This document shows, piece by piece, positions 25,654 through 34,608 of a DNA stretch of 64,000 nt. The translations under genes were made by a program, and so were the position numbers. Below the pieces are notes generated by a model, which had not been told where the DNA came from, did not search any database, and saw only the letters and a list, made by a program, of their open reading frames with translations. Every line of letters starts with the position of its first letter. The stretch's first letter is position 1. This DNA is from Balneola sp. (lineage in GTDB: Bacteria; Bacteroidota; Rhodothermia; Balneolales; Balneolaceae): positions 186,001 through 250,000 of the forward strand of contig JAEPNB010000005.1 in assembly GCA_017643645.1 (NCBI GenBank), given 5' to 3'.

Positions 25654-28167
25654 ATGCAAACTCTAGTAACCTTAAGACAGCTCGGTATTGCTGTAGATGA
25701 AAATAATGCCAATCCAGATGGATGGATAACTATTAACGCTCCACACAGAGCAGACACAAACCCATCATTTGCGATCAACATCAACCACGGCGGTTGGACA
25801 GATAACGGGACCCGAGAATCAGGTGATATTTACAGCCTGGTTCAACTAGTAAACCCCGGAATGAACTTCCCTGAGGCAAAAGCATTTGTTGACGGAAAAG
25901 GAGCCAAGAAAAAGCTCCAGATGAAACAGTCTAACTATTTCGGTGACCTCAACAGTCCATTCTGGACTGATGGACGCAAGTCCACACTTGCAAGTGCGCA
26001 GGAGCGCTTAGAGAAAGCCAATGATAGTAAGATTCTGAAAGATCTATTAAACTACGATGGCTTGACCAAGGAAACTCTTCAACACTTTGAGTGCGGTCTG
26101 GTAAACTGGGAATTTGTTCCAGACCAGCCGGTAGTAACACTCCTAATTCCTTATCCAACTGGGGCGCAATTGTATGCTCGAGGAAAAGATGGGAAAATGA
26201 TTCAAATGTTTACTGGATCAAAACCAGCTGAAAGCTTCTTTGGAGCCAGTAAGATTAAAAAAAACAAAGAATTGATTATCTGTAAATCGCCCCGTGAGGC
26301 CATGATTGCTCAACAAAAGCTTGGAGATCGATTCGATTGTGTGGGTATCTGTTCAGGAGAAAGCGATAAACTTTCTGAGCAGCAGTCTTCATTTTTGAAG
26401 GCAAAAGTTAAATACTATAAGCGAGTCTTTGTTTGTTTCGACCGGGACACCATCCCGGCTGAGGAGATTGCCTTTGGGTTCGCTCGTAAAGTTTGTGACG
26501 CAATCGGGACATTAAAGCGGGATGTGCGCCTATCCAACATTGGAAAGTTGACGCAAAATGAATGCAAAGATCTGACCGATCTATTCAAGTCATCACATAA
26601 GTCGAAAGTGCTAGAACTGTTCAGCGAGAATTCTTTTGAGTTCTCCGAATATATCTGGAACAGCTGGACGGAAGAGTACAGATTCTGGGATGTTACTGAG
26701 AAAGGTGCGCTCGCTATAAATGAGGTCAAGTTTGCTCGGGTACTAGGCAAATTCGGTTTCAAAAAGAGCTACTTCGCGGAGGCAGATGAACCTACATTGG
26801 TTCAAGATATTGACAATATCTTACATAATGTATCCTCTCATCAGCTGAGTGATTTTGTGCTTGATGAGATCCTTGAAAAACTCAGCAAATACGTGGATAT
26901 AGCTTTGTTGGGTGATACCGAAAAGTTGATCCCACTAAACAACCTTCAGAAGGTGTTTTTCAAATACCGGGATAAGGTACTTAGCAATCAGATCAAAGCA
27001 ATATTCCGCCAGAAGCCGATTAAAATCATGACTGACAGCCCTACCGAAGGTTTCCTATTCTTTAAGAACGGAACGGTTAAGGTAACCAAAGATAGCTTGG
27101 AGGTGTTGCCTTATGAGCAGATACCCAGTAAGATCTGGAAGTCTCAAATAATGCCTCGGACATTTAGTGAAACCGCCCCTTCCGGGACTTGTGATCTAGA
27201 AGTGTTTGTTGAAAACGTGGCTAGCCAAGACCCAGCGAAGAAGCGCTCGTTTATGAGCGCGCTGGGGTATCTGCTCCATTCGTACAAAAACAAAGCCAAT
27301 TCGCCTGCAATCATCCTTATTGATGAGAAGAGCAGCCCGAATATGGCTCAAGGTGGAACTGGTAAAAGCTTGTTTGCTCAGAGCATTAAGCATATTCGAA
27401 ATCAGCGTTACATGGCAGGGAAAAATGTAGACCCAAGTTCTAAATTTTTCTTTATGGATGCTCAAATGGGCGATCAATCGCTATTCTTTGACGATGTTAA
27501 ACATGATTTCGATTTCGAAGCTCTGTTTAATGTAATAACTGATGATATGCAGATTGAAGCTAAATATAAGAATCGGTTTACGATTCCTTTTGAGCTTTCT
27601 CCTAAAATCATTCTTGCTACTAACAGTGTGGTTCAAGGTTTTGGAAATAGCTTTAAACGCAGACAGTTCACCCTTCCATTCAGCGATCATTATCTGAAGA
27701 ATCCAGTCCCTCAGGCTGAATTTGGCAGGAAGCTGTTTGACGACTGGGACGATGAAGAGTGGGCGCGTTACGATCATTTCATGATTCGTTGCCTTCAGCT
27801 TTATTTGGAGGATGGACTGGTCAAATTCCCTACGGATCACTTTCTGGTTCGAACACTGACAGTGAACACCTCGCCCGATTTTTACGACTGGGCAGATACT
27901 AATCTTGAAACTGGAGTTGAATATTCGGCGAACGTTCTCTTCGATGGATTAGATAAAATTTCTAACGGTAGTAATCCATCTAAAGTGAGTCCCACCGATA
28001 GCAATGGCAACAAGTTTCCTTGCTTTTCTGACGTATCGAATGAACTCATGAACGGAGAATTCCGCACCTTTATGGACTGGCTCCGTCAATTTGCTTCTTA
28101 TAAGCAGTGGCAACTAGGTGAACGCCTAAGCAATGGATACAAAGTCGTAAAATTCACTAAAAAATAA
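25654..28167 (+). CDS. Primase-helicase of a mobile element (TOPRIM-like plus SF3-type ATPase)
   Basis: Probable replication initiator, 837 residues. The start is set at 25654 because GGAGAAAG lies 5 bases upstream, although the frame opens at 25627. The N-terminus (about 15-80) resembles the CHC2 primase zinc domain in layout (ADTNPSFAI then ESGDIYSLVQL) but lacks its cysteines. A TOPRIM-like region spans about 205-275 (IICKSPREAM, FVCFDRDT). The C-terminal ATPase has Walker A GGTGKSLF (about 567-574), Walker B LFFDDV (about 610-615) and a sensor-like IILATNS (about 652-658), as in D5/SF3-type helicases. It should allow autonomous replication after excision. Confidence 0.75.
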   Translation: MQTLVTLRQLGIAVDENNANPDGWITINAPHRADTNPSFAININHGGWTDNGTRESGDIYSLVQLVNPGMNFPEAKAFVDGKGAKKKLQMKQSNYFGDLNSPFWTDGRKSTLASAQERLEKANDSKILKDLLNYDGLTKETLQHFECGLVNWEFVPDQPVVTLLIPYPTGAQLYARGKDGKMIQMFTGSKPAESFFGASKIKKNKELIICKSPREAMIAQQKLGDRFDCVGICSGESDKLSEQQSSFLKAKVKYYKRVFVCFDRDTIPAEEIAFGFARKVCDAIGTLKRDVRLSNIGKLTQNECKDLTDLFKSSHKSKVLELFSENSFEFSEYIWNSWTEEYRFWDVTEKGALAINEVKFARVLGKFGFKKSYFAEADEPTLVQDIDNILHNVSSHQLSDFVLDEILEKLSKYVDIALLGDTEKLIPLNNLQKVFFKYRDKVLSNQIKAIFRQKPIKIMTDSPTEGFLFFKNGTVKVTKDSLEVLPYEQIPSKIWKSQIMPRTFSETAPSGTCDLEVFVENVASQDPAKKRSFMSALGYLLHSYKNKANSPAIILIDEKSSPNMAQGGTGKSLFAQSIKHIRNQRYMAGKNVDPSSKFFFMDAQMGDQSLFFDDVKHDFDFEALFNVITDDMQIEAKYKNRFTIPFELSPKIILATNSVVQGFGNSFKRRQFTLPFSDHYLKNPVPQAEFGRKLFDDWDDEEWARYDHFMIRCLQLYLEDGLVKFPTDHFLVRTLTVNTSPDFYDWADTNLETGVEYSANVLFDGLDKISNGSNPSKVSPTDSNGNKFPCFSDVSNELMNGEFRTFMDWLRQFASYKQWQLGERLSNGYKVVKFTKK

Positions 28168-28191
28168 TCTCTAATTCTCATCACTACGTCA

Positions 28192-28260
28192 CTGGCAATA
28201 CCGCCAGTGGTTAAGTGGCGGGAAATACTGAAAACTTCTCTGGGTAGACCCCAGAAGCTG
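28192..28260 (+). promoter_or_regulatory. Tandem octamer element, copy 2, with two hairpins
   Basis: AGTGGTTA AGTGGCGG (28206-28221), 8 bases, GAAAACTT (28230-28237). Its first octamer is also the right half of a hairpin with CACTGGC just upstream. It is followed by a second inverted repeat in which CTTCTCTGGG pairs with CCCCAGAAG. It lies between the primase stop and the next small gene. Confidence 0.6.
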
Positions 28261-28335
28261 GAAAATAATGAGTCAACTAGATAATGAGATGGCAACTGAA
28301 AACACATTTAAAATCCGAATAAAATATTATTAATA

Positions 28336-28578
28336 ATGAAGAAAGAAGAAATAAACAGAGATCAATCAGCAGCATCACAATTTCCACATTTCAATGTAAA
28401 GTTCGAGCCGGAAAATGGACATACCCTTTGCCTGTCAACAGGCGATCAACTAGAGCTTGGTAAGGTACATCCAGCATTAATGGAGCACCTCTTTACCACA
28501 GTAAAAACCATTAACCGGTTAGCTCATGATCCAACAATGATAAGCTACGAGCGACTGAAAGACGAGTTCGGTGAGTGA
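28336..28578 (+). CDS. Small conserved-looking protein of unknown function on the element
   Basis: Eighty residues, mildly acidic and soluble, with no transmembrane segment or known motif. A hydrophobic/polar pattern (FNVKFEPENGHTLCLSTGDQ) suggests a small beta-containing fold. It sits between the primase and a strong intrinsic terminator, preceded by an octamer control element, so it is probably expressed with or just after the primase. Small genes in this position can encode replication or excision accessories, but nothing here proves it. Confidence 0.55.
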   Translation: MKKEEINRDQSAASQFPHFNVKFEPENGHTLCLSTGDQLELGKVHPALMEHLFTTVKTINRLAHDPTMISYERLKDEFGE

Positions 28579-28599
28579 TCCAACTGATGACTAAGATTA

Positions 28600-28630
28600 G
28601 CCAGCCTCCCTAACGGTGGCTGGTTTTTTT
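28600..28630 (+). terminator. Intrinsic terminator after the primase module
   Basis: CCAGCC and GGCTGG form the stem (with additional TCC/GGT pairing towards the loop), followed by TTTTTTT. It is a clear rho-independent terminator closing the plus-strand primase unit. Confidence 0.85.
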
Positions 28631-28825
28631 ATGCTCAAAAACCATAATTAAATTTCACCTTCCCGCGATCGCCGGGTCCCATACCCCCCGCCAATCTGAC
28701 CAGAAAGCTCCAAGCCTAATTGCCACCCACGCTTCGCCACAGATTCGGGATTCTATATATTTTTTTGGCTAATTTTTATTGCCAATATCTAAGATGTCAA
28801 CCTAAAAGAAAGCCGAAGCCTTCTT

Positions 28826-29269
28826 CTACATCAGCCCTTCCTCCCTGAGCGACAAATAGCCACCCTGCGTCAGGATAACATGATCATCGAGTGTTATACC
28901 CAGTAGCTTACCGGCGTCCGTTAAACGGCGCGTGAGAGAAATATCTGCTTGAGAATTTTTTAAATTTCCTGAAGGGTGATTGTGAGCACAAATGATAGAA
29001 TCTGCTTTGCCTAATAGAGCAAGCTGAAAAACGGCAGAAGGCTCAACAATGGTAGCCGTGCTTCCACCAGTTGAGATCCGGCTCCATCCGAGCACTTTTT
29101 TAGCGTTGTTAAGCAGAACTACAATGAACTCTTCTCTAAGTTCTAAAGTTTCCTGATCCCAAATAGATCGAAGAAAGTGTGCAGCCTCTTCAGGGCTGGT
29201 AATGGTGGGTAAGGTTTCTACAGGCTGAGAGGATTTATAAGCCAGCGAAACCTCTGCTATTATTGGCAT
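28826..29269 (-). CDS. RadC/JAB-domain protein (mobile-element type)
   Basis: Contains the JAMM/MPN+ metal site: Glu near residues 46-47 (REEFIVVLLNNA), His96 and His98 in AHNHPSG, Ser106 and Asp109 in NSQAD. The 147-residue length covers the JAB domain without the N-terminal helix-hairpin-helix of long chromosomal RadC. Such short RadC proteins are frequent on integrated elements, where their role is unsettled (older claims of a repair function are not secure). Minus strand, opposite to the primase. It could act on DNA or on isopeptides; the sequence does not decide. Confidence 0.85.
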   Translation of the reverse strand: MPIIAEVSLAYKSSQPVETLPTITSPEEAAHFLRSIWDQETLELREEFIVVLLNNAKKVLGWSRISTGGSTATIVEPSAVFQLALLGKADSIICAHNHPSGNLKNSQADISLTRRLTDAGKLLGITLDDHVILTQGGYLSLREEGLM

Positions 29270-29327
29270 GTTGGTAGGGTTGGTTAAGATTAGCGAAGGC
29301 TTTAAAGGCCTTCATTATTCTTATACC

Positions 29328-30032
29328 CTATTTCATGAAAATATCTTTAGGATCATATTCATCACTGAAGAACGCAATCTTTCTAACATTATTTAGATTG
29401 TCATTTTTCCAAAACCTCTCCATAGCTCTTAACCTTTCTAAATATTGCCTTGCATTAGTACCCGCATGGATTCTACTCATATCTACATCGGCATCAGAAA
29501 TTAAACTATATTGTCTTCTCACAATATTTTTAATTACATCTAGTAAATCATTTAGATCTTTCCATGTAACTGGAAAATCTTTTCCAACCTTATTTTTGTC
29601 TAAATAGTAAGTAGAGTCTGAATGTGCGATTAAGTTATTTCGGAGCTCCTGAATATTATTTTTGACTCCTTTAAATTGATTTAGCTCTTTTTTTTGATCA
29701 CGGATTAGCTGCACGTATTCATCTCTATCTATAATATTCCCATCGCCGTCACTTGGCGAGGCTTGATCATAAAATTTGGAAAGCTGATTAAGGAATTCAT
29801 ATAGATTCTGATGTTCAGTATCCCAAATCAGCTTATAACATTCGAGAACAATTACACGATAAAAACATACAGAAACCATTCCAAAAAACTGTCCTCTTAT
29901 ACCAGCTTCATCAGTAGGATCTTTTTCACTTTGCCATTTGATAATGAGGTCCATCTGGTGCAGCAAGGTTACTGTATACAGTACAGAATTTCTTAATTCT
30001 TTAAGGTGATTTACTATCTCTTCGTTTGTCAT
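29328..30032 (-). CDS. HEPN-like helical protein of unknown function
   Basis: All-helical-looking protein of about 234 residues if started at MTNEEIVNHLKEL (30032); an in-frame Met at 30065 would add 11 residues. The segment LRNNLIAHSDSTYY fits the HEPN-type RNase pattern, Arg with a polar residue and a His a few positions on. The surrounding helices fit HEPN proteins seen in abortive-infection systems. Identification as a ribonuclease is inference. It neighbours the RadC-like gene on the same strand (58 bases apart) and may form a two-gene unit with it. Confidence 0.5.
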   Translation of the reverse strand: MTNEEIVNHLKELRNSVLYTVTLLHQMDLIIKWQSEKDPTDEAGIRGQFFGMVSVCFYRVIVLECYKLIWDTEHQNLYEFLNQLSKFYDQASPSDGDGNIIDRDEYVQLIRDQKKELNQFKGVKNNIQELRNNLIAHSDSTYYLDKNKVGKDFPVTWKDLNDLLDVIKNIVRRQYSLISDADVDMSRIHAGTNARQYLERLRAMERFWKNDNLNNVRKIAFFSDEYDPKDIFMK

Positions 30033-30093
30033 AATTATTGGTATAAGATTAGTGAGTAATAACACTTATAAAATCAACATAATCAACACCATT

Positions 30094-30156
30094 ATGCCAT
30101 TAGGAAAACTAGTAATCAAAATCATTGTAGTAATCTGCAAAGGAGGCAAGCCATGA
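30094..30156 (+). CDS. Possible 20-residue leader peptide
   Basis: A short frame with a hydrophobic core (KLVIKIIVVI) whose TGA overlaps the ATG of the next small ORF in an ATGA arrangement. The Shine-Dalgarno of the next ORF lies within it. It may be a coupled leader or simply chance; there is no independent evidence of translation. Confidence 0.25.
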   Translation: MPLGKLVIKIIVVICKGGKP

Positions 30157-30263
30157 GTAAGCAATCTGACCTCATTGAAGCAACAGTCGAGCTAATCAGG
30201 CAAACCTTAAAGCTCTTCTTTGACCCGGATGACAATCCACCACCAGCCAAGCCCACTGAGTAA
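30153..30263 (+). CDS. 36-residue small ORF with strong ribosome binding site
   Basis: The predicted product starts MSKQSDLIEATVEL and ends with a proline-rich tail (DDNPPPAKPTE). AAAGGAGG lies 8 bases before the ATG, an unusually strong Shine-Dalgarno for this group. The predicted peptide is an amphipathic helix followed by an acidic, proline-rich end, as in small phage regulatory or anti-defence peptides. A rho-independent terminator overlaps its stop codon, so it appears to be a self-contained tiny gene. Function unknown. Confidence 0.5.
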   Translation: MSKQSDLIEATVELIRQTLKLFFDPDDNPPPAKPTE

Positions 30264-30281
30264 AACCAGCGGGCTTTTTTA
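30249..30281 (+). terminator. Intrinsic terminator overlapping the stop of the 36-residue ORF
   Basis: AGCCC plus CTG pair with CAG plus GGGCT, with single-base bulges on both sides, followed by TTTTTT. The TAA of the small ORF lies in the loop. Confidence 0.75.
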
Positions 30282-30294
30282 TTTATCGAAACTT

Positions 30295-30310
30295 ACACCA
30301 CTTAACCACT
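30295..30310 (-). promoter_or_regulatory. Tandem octamer element, copy 6 (inverted), abutting the exonuclease start
   Basis: The reverse complement reads AGTGGTTA AGTGGTGT. It ends 5 bases before the ATG at 30316, a position where a bound protein or RNA fold would block translation or transcription of the exonuclease gene. Confidence 0.5.
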
Positions 30311-30315
30311 CAATT

Positions 30316-31245
30316 ATGAATCTAACAGAATTAAAGCCACCCGCGGACTTTTCGAAACAGAGAAGAGAATACATCGGAGGAAGTGACTGTGCAGCCATTC
30401 TTGGCGAGTCGCAGTTCTCAACTCCCCTCCAAGTATTTCTCAGAAAGAAAGGCATCCTGCCACCGATAGAAGAAAATCCCATCATGGATTTTGGGCATTA
30501 CTTCGAGCCTCAACTAGCGGCTCATTTCGAACAAGAAACCGGCCTTAAAACGCGCCGGGTCAATCAGCCCATTACGGATCCCGATTTTAACTTCCTGAAG
30601 GCCAACATAGACAGGCAAGTCTTAGCTGGAAAAGGTTTGGATAGCACAGCTGTCCTCGAGCTGAAAACGACCACAAGCCAGCGCATGAAATCTCTGGATG
30701 GAAAGCTGCCCAGAGAATGGTATTTACAAGTCATCTGGTACTTAGGGATCAGTCGGTACTCTAAAGCTTTCATCCAGGTTTATCTTCGTGATACCTGCGA
30801 GTTCCTCGAGCCACAGATCATTGATCCTAATCCTGAACTGTTTGAAGAGATGAAACACAAGCTTGTCCATTGGTGGCGCACCTACATGGAAGGCGAAGGC
30901 CGAAGGCCTGAGCCGGTAAACGGCGAGGACGCGCTGCTCCTATACCCTGATAGCAATCCAGAACAAGTGGTAGAGATCACGCCAGCTGGTTATGCTTTGT
31001 ATCAGGAGCTTTCGCAGGTTAGAGAACGTAAAGCAGATCTGATCAAGATGGAAGAGCACTTGAAAACCAAGCTAAAAGAGAAGCTGGGTAAGGCAGAGCG
31101 TTTGGTATGCGCCGGAAAGACATTAGTTTCTTGGACTAGCCATTCATCTACACGAATTGACTCGAAAGCTATCCGGCGCGATCACCCTGAATTTTATAAA
31201 CAATACTCAAAAACCACAAAGACAAGGAGGTTCCTATGTCATTAA
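30316..31245 (+). CDS. YqaJ/lambda-exonuclease-family recombinase nuclease
   Basis: Phage-type 5'-3' exonuclease of the YqaJ family within the PD-(D/E)XK superfamily. Start at 30316 gives MNLTELKPPADF and then YIGGSDCAAILGES, the usual family N-terminus. Active-site residues visible are Glu64 in GHYFEPQLA, Asp99 in KANIDRQV, and Glu115 and Lys117 in VLELKTTT. It is 310 residues long. Its last codons overlap the start of the next gene by 10 bases, so the two are coupled. Such nucleases usually pair with an annealing or single-strand-binding protein for phage-style recombination. Confidence 0.85.
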   Translation: MNLTELKPPADFSKQRREYIGGSDCAAILGESQFSTPLQVFLRKKGILPPIEENPIMDFGHYFEPQLAAHFEQETGLKTRRVNQPITDPDFNFLKANIDRQVLAGKGLDSTAVLELKTTTSQRMKSLDGKLPREWYLQVIWYLGISRYSKAFIQVYLRDTCEFLEPQIIDPNPELFEEMKHKLVHWWRTYMEGEGRRPEPVNGEDALLLYPDSNPEQVVEITPAGYALYQELSQVRERKADLIKMEEHLKTKLKEKLGKAERLVCAGKTLVSWTSHSSTRIDSKAIRRDHPEFYKQYSKTTKTRRFLCH

Positions 31246-31715
31246 TCCTATCACATAACCCAGACCAGTATTCACTATGCCCTGAGGGTTTGCATAAAGC
31301 CCAGATCACATCCATTGAACCGTTGAATGAAGTGGAAACACCATTCGGCATCAAAGATATGATAAGCATTGTAGTGCAAACGGAGATCACCGATGAGGAA
31401 GGTAAGCCGTATACGCTTGCAACTCGCTTCAATCGTAGTCTGCATGAGAAAGCTTCTCTAAGGATTGCCCTCGAAAGACTAAATGGGAGAAAGTTTACTC
31501 CCGAACAGCTTCATGAAGGAATAGATCTAGAAGCATTTCTAGGTCGGCGCTGCAATATACTTGTAGTGCATAATCCTACCGAAGATAGAGTGTATGCAAA
31601 CATTGATGTATTCATGCCCTTTAACGAGGCCAGGGAGATAGGGACAGCCAAAGCCAAAAAGCTTTCTACAAAAGTAAAAAGGCTTGAACATGCTGGTGAA
31701 CTAAATGGAGTGTAA
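31236..31715 (+). CDS. Probable ssDNA-binding or annealing partner of the YqaJ exonuclease
   Basis: 159-residue protein with alternating beta-strand-like segments (GLHKAQITSIEPLNEVETPFG, SIVVQTEITDEEG, CNILVVHNPTEDRVYANI) and a basic C-terminal tail (AKAKKLSTKVKRLEH). The layout would suit a small OB-fold. I do not recognise a named family with confidence. The assignment rests on the fold-like pattern, the coupling to the exonuclease gene and the known habit of such nucleases to travel with single-strand DNA-binding or annealing proteins. Confidence 0.5.
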   Translation: MSLILSHNPDQYSLCPEGLHKAQITSIEPLNEVETPFGIKDMISIVVQTEITDEEGKPYTLATRFNRSLHEKASLRIALERLNGRKFTPEQLHEGIDLEAFLGRRCNILVVHNPTEDRVYANIDVFMPFNEAREIGTAKAKKLSTKVKRLEHAGELNGV

Positions 31716-31724
31716 GCTCCGAAA

Positions 31725-31745
31725 GAGAAGCTTCGGCTTCTTTTT
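31725..31745 (+). terminator. Intrinsic terminator with TTCG tetraloop
   Basis: AGAAGC, TTCG, GCTTCT, TTTT: a 6-bp stem closed by an extra-stable UUCG tetraloop and followed by a T run. It ends the exonuclease transcription unit. Confidence 0.88.
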
Positions 31746-31807
31746 AGACGAACATTTAGATATTAAATTAACTATTTTTCGACACCTACTAAATAAAAGA
31801 TTTTATA

Positions 31808-34447
31808 ATGTTTATACGGTTTCTAACATCAATATTACTAATTGTCCTATTCAACTCAACAAACATCAAAGCTCAGTTTGCTGGTGGGTCTGGTACGGAG
31901 GCGGATCCATATCAAATATCAACCGTGGAGCAATTACAGGAAATCAATAACTTTTTGAATAAACATTTTATTCAGATTAATGATATTGATGCATCTGAGA
32001 CCATTGCCTGGAATGATAGTGCAGGATTTGAGCCGATCGGTGGTGACTTAATTCAGTTTACCGGCCACTTTAATGGTAATAATTATTCGATTTCTGGATT
32101 AACTATAAATTTACCTTCTAATAATTATGTGGGTTTATTTGGTTATGGTAAAAATGCGGAATTCAGTAATATTGTGGTTAAAGACGTTTTAATAAACGGA
32201 GCTAGTTATGTTGGAGGAATAGTAGGTTTTGCAAATCCTGCAATAATTAGAGATTCTTTTGTTTCAGGGGATTTATTATCTACAGGCAGCTATACTGGGG
32301 GCATTGTTGGACGGATAAGATTAAATCCTTCAAGTGTAGAATCTTCTCACTCGATTGTTCATATCACAGCTAGTGGCAGTGATATTGGTGGTCTAGCGGG
32401 GTTCAGTGGTACAACAATTGTGAATTCATCTTCAAAAGGTGAAATAAATGGTGGTAATAGGACAGGAGGACTGGTAGGGTGGAATAATTCCGGTGCGATA
32501 ATGAAATCATTTTCTAATTCTATAGTTATCGGAAAGTCAGAGGTTGGTGGTTTAGTTGGGTCAAATGGAAGTGACGGTTCAGGAAACGTTGAAATAATTA
32601 ATTCATATAGTACTGGTAATGTAAACGGCGATGAGCTAGTGGGTGGGTTACTTGGTAGGAATTGGATTGATGGAGGAGTTAAGTTTTCTTTTTCTTATGG
32701 CAAAGTTTCTGGTCCTTTAGAAATAGGTGGATTACTTGGAATAAATGCTGGCGCAATAGTTTCAAGTTACTGGAATCAAGATAGCTTAGAGATAGGTGTA
32801 GGAAGTGGGGCCTCAGATGGCGTTATTGGCTTATCAACGCTACAAATGAAGAATGATTCAGCCTTTTATTATATGAAGGAATTAGATTTTGAGAACACTT
32901 GGCTATTGACTGAAGGCTATCCGGCACTTTATTGGGAAGATGTTGAAGCAATTCCTCTGCCAAATATGGAGCCCCCAAAATCTGTTAACAAAATCTATCC
33001 AGATATAGGAGCAGATTGGATTCCCATTGATACAACTTTCACGTGGAATAAAGTAGAAGCTGACACATACGAGGTTCAAATATCTTTAAATAGCAATTTT
33101 GAGACAATCATATTATCAGAATTAAACATTGAGGATACTACTTTTACTTTATCTGGAGAACTGAATTTTGGGGTCAATTATCATTGGAGAGTCCGAGGAA
33201 TAAATTTAGCTGGGAATGGAGAATGGAGTGATACAAGCTCTTTTAAAACAGAATACGCATTAACTCAACCTGTTACGTTACTCCCTGAGGATCAGGCAAC
33301 TGATATTCCAATATACGTGGACTTTAAATGGGAGCCTGTTCAAGATGCCAATGATTACAGTCTTGAACTCTCTAAGGATTCTACTTTTTCTTCAGTGACT
33401 GATCTGAGTGGACCTACTGCCGCGAAAACAAAAGCTAAATCAGTCCAAAAGAACTGGACCATTTCACAAACCGTAGAAAACCTTGATTTCGAAACGATAT
33501 ATTACTGGAGAGTTCAGGCGCATGGTGAAGAAGGAAACAGCGATTATAGTGTAATCAAATCTTTCACAACTAGAAAAGCACCAATTGATGGCCAGGTAGA
33601 TCTACAGTCTCCAAGTCAAAATGCGGAATCCGTTTCTTTTCCGGTACAACTAAACTGGCAGTCTTTTGAAAATGCGACATCATACGATCTGCAGATTGCT
33701 ACTTCGGCTTCTTTTGATACTACCACAACAGTTCAAGGAATTAGCGGTTTAAATTATGAAACAAGTCAGCTTTTAGATACGACTGCATACTATTGGCGAG
33801 TGCGAGCAAGTGTAGAAGACCAGCTTTCGGCCTGGAGTGAAGTGTGGACGTTTACAATGAAATTAAGAGTACCAGTAACTCCTTCATGGTCCCCAGAAGA
33901 TCAATCAGAAAATGTTTCAGATACTCCACTTATATCATGGAGTGAATCTGAAAGAGCCTCAAGTTATAATCTCCAGTTAAGTGATAATTCGGAGTTTATT
34001 ACTACAATATTAGATGTTCAGGAAATTGATAGCACAAGGTTTCAGGTTACTGATGAACTTAAACATAACACTACCTACTTCTGGAGGGTAAGAGCAGCTA
34101 ATGAAAGTGGACACAGTGACTGGTCAGAGATATTACAGTTTACCACAGAGCTCACGACGAGTAACGAACTCGAAGAAATTCCAAGTGAATTTAGCTTATC
34201 GCAAAACTACCCTAACCCATTCAATCCTTCTACCCGGATAAGCTATTCTTTACCTGAGGCAACTGAGGTTAGGCTTGATATTATTAATTCTCTTGGTCAA
34301 CGAGTGGCTACTCTTGTTAATGAACGTAAGAGCGCCGGTAAGTATACAGTTAACTTTGATGCGTCTAACCTTTCAAGTGGAATGTATTTTTATAGAATAG
34401 AAGCGGGTGAATTCCAGCAGACTAAAAGGATGTTGTTGATAAAATAG
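31808..34447 (+). CDS. Secreted GLUG-repeat/fibronectin III surface protein with type IX sorting tail
   Basis: Large exported protein (879 residues). There is a signal peptide (1-22). GLUG-type glycine-rich repeats follow (about 60-320), recognisable by repeating [27 protein letters not shown] and IGGLLG blocks. Four fibronectin-III-like modules come next (about 390-780, each ending in a phrase such as YYWRVRA and SDWSE). The C-terminus (about 800-879) is a type IX secretion tail ([18 protein letters not shown] ending KRMLLIK). Probably an adhesin or surface-binding protein. It is unusual as cargo between recombination genes and a defence operon. Confidence 0.85.
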   Translation: MFIRFLTSILLIVLFNSTNIKAQFAGGSGTEADPYQISTVEQLQEINNFLNKHFIQINDIDASETIAWNDSAGFEPIGGDLIQFTGHFNGNNYSISGLTINLPSNNYVGLFGYGKNAEFSNIVVKDVLINGASYVGGIVGFANPAIIRDSFVSGDLLSTGSYTGGIVGRIRLNPSSVESSHSIVHITASGSDIGGLAGFSGTTIVNSSSKGEINGGNRTGGLVGWNNSGAIMKSFSNSIVIGKSEVGGLVGSNGSDGSGNVEIINSYSTGNVNGDELVGGLLGRNWIDGGVKFSFSYGKVSGPLEIGGLLGINAGAIVSSYWNQDSLEIGVGSGASDGVIGLSTLQMKNDSAFYYMKELDFENTWLLTEGYPALYWEDVEAIPLPNMEPPKSVNKIYPDIGADWIPIDTTFTWNKVEADTYEVQISLNSNFETIILSELNIEDTTFTLSGELNFGVNYHWRVRGINLAGNGEWSDTSSFKTEYALTQPVTLLPEDQATDIPIYVDFKWEPVQDANDYSLELSKDSTFSSVTDLSGPTAAKTKAKSVQKNWTISQTVENLDFETIYYWRVQAHGEEGNSDYSVIKSFTTRKAPIDGQVDLQSPSQNAESVSFPVQLNWQSFENATSYDLQIATSASFDTTTTVQGISGLNYETSQLLDTTAYYWRVRASVEDQLSAWSEVWTFTMKLRVPVTPSWSPEDQSENVSDTPLISWSESERASSYNLQLSDNSEFITTILDVQEIDSTRFQVTDELKHNTTYFWRVRAANESGHSDWSEILQFTTELTTSNELEEIPSEFSLSQNYPNPFNPSTRISYSLPEATEVRLDIINSLGQRVATLVNERKSAGKYTVNFDASNLSSGMYFYRIEAGEFQQTKRMLLIK

Positions 34448-34460
34448 TTAATTAGTTCAA

Positions 34461-34507
34461 GGCCACTAAATCACTGAGTGGCCAAGTGGCGTAATTACCG
34501 AAAACTT
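34461..34507 (+). promoter_or_regulatory. Tandem octamer element, copy 3, with hairpin
   Basis: AGTGGCCA AGTGGCGT (34477-34492), 7 bases, GAAAACTT (34500-34507). GGCCACT at 34461 pairs with AGTGGCC at 34477, making a 7-bp hairpin as in copy 2. It lies between the GLUG protein stop and the next gene. Confidence 0.6.
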
Positions 34508-34608
34508 TCTGGAGAAAAATATTTTCAGCTAAGTGACTATTTATGTTTATTTCTATTAAAAGGCTCCCCTTTTAGTGTTGAGTCGTACTTTAAACTATAT
34601 TTTAAGCT

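Noticed and set aside
28826-29269. RadC-like JAB protein as the Cap3 deconjugase of the CBASS operon
   Set aside because: It has the RadC-type HNHPSG sequence, lies 7 kb from the CBASS genes on the other strand, and type II-short systems lack Cap3 anyway.
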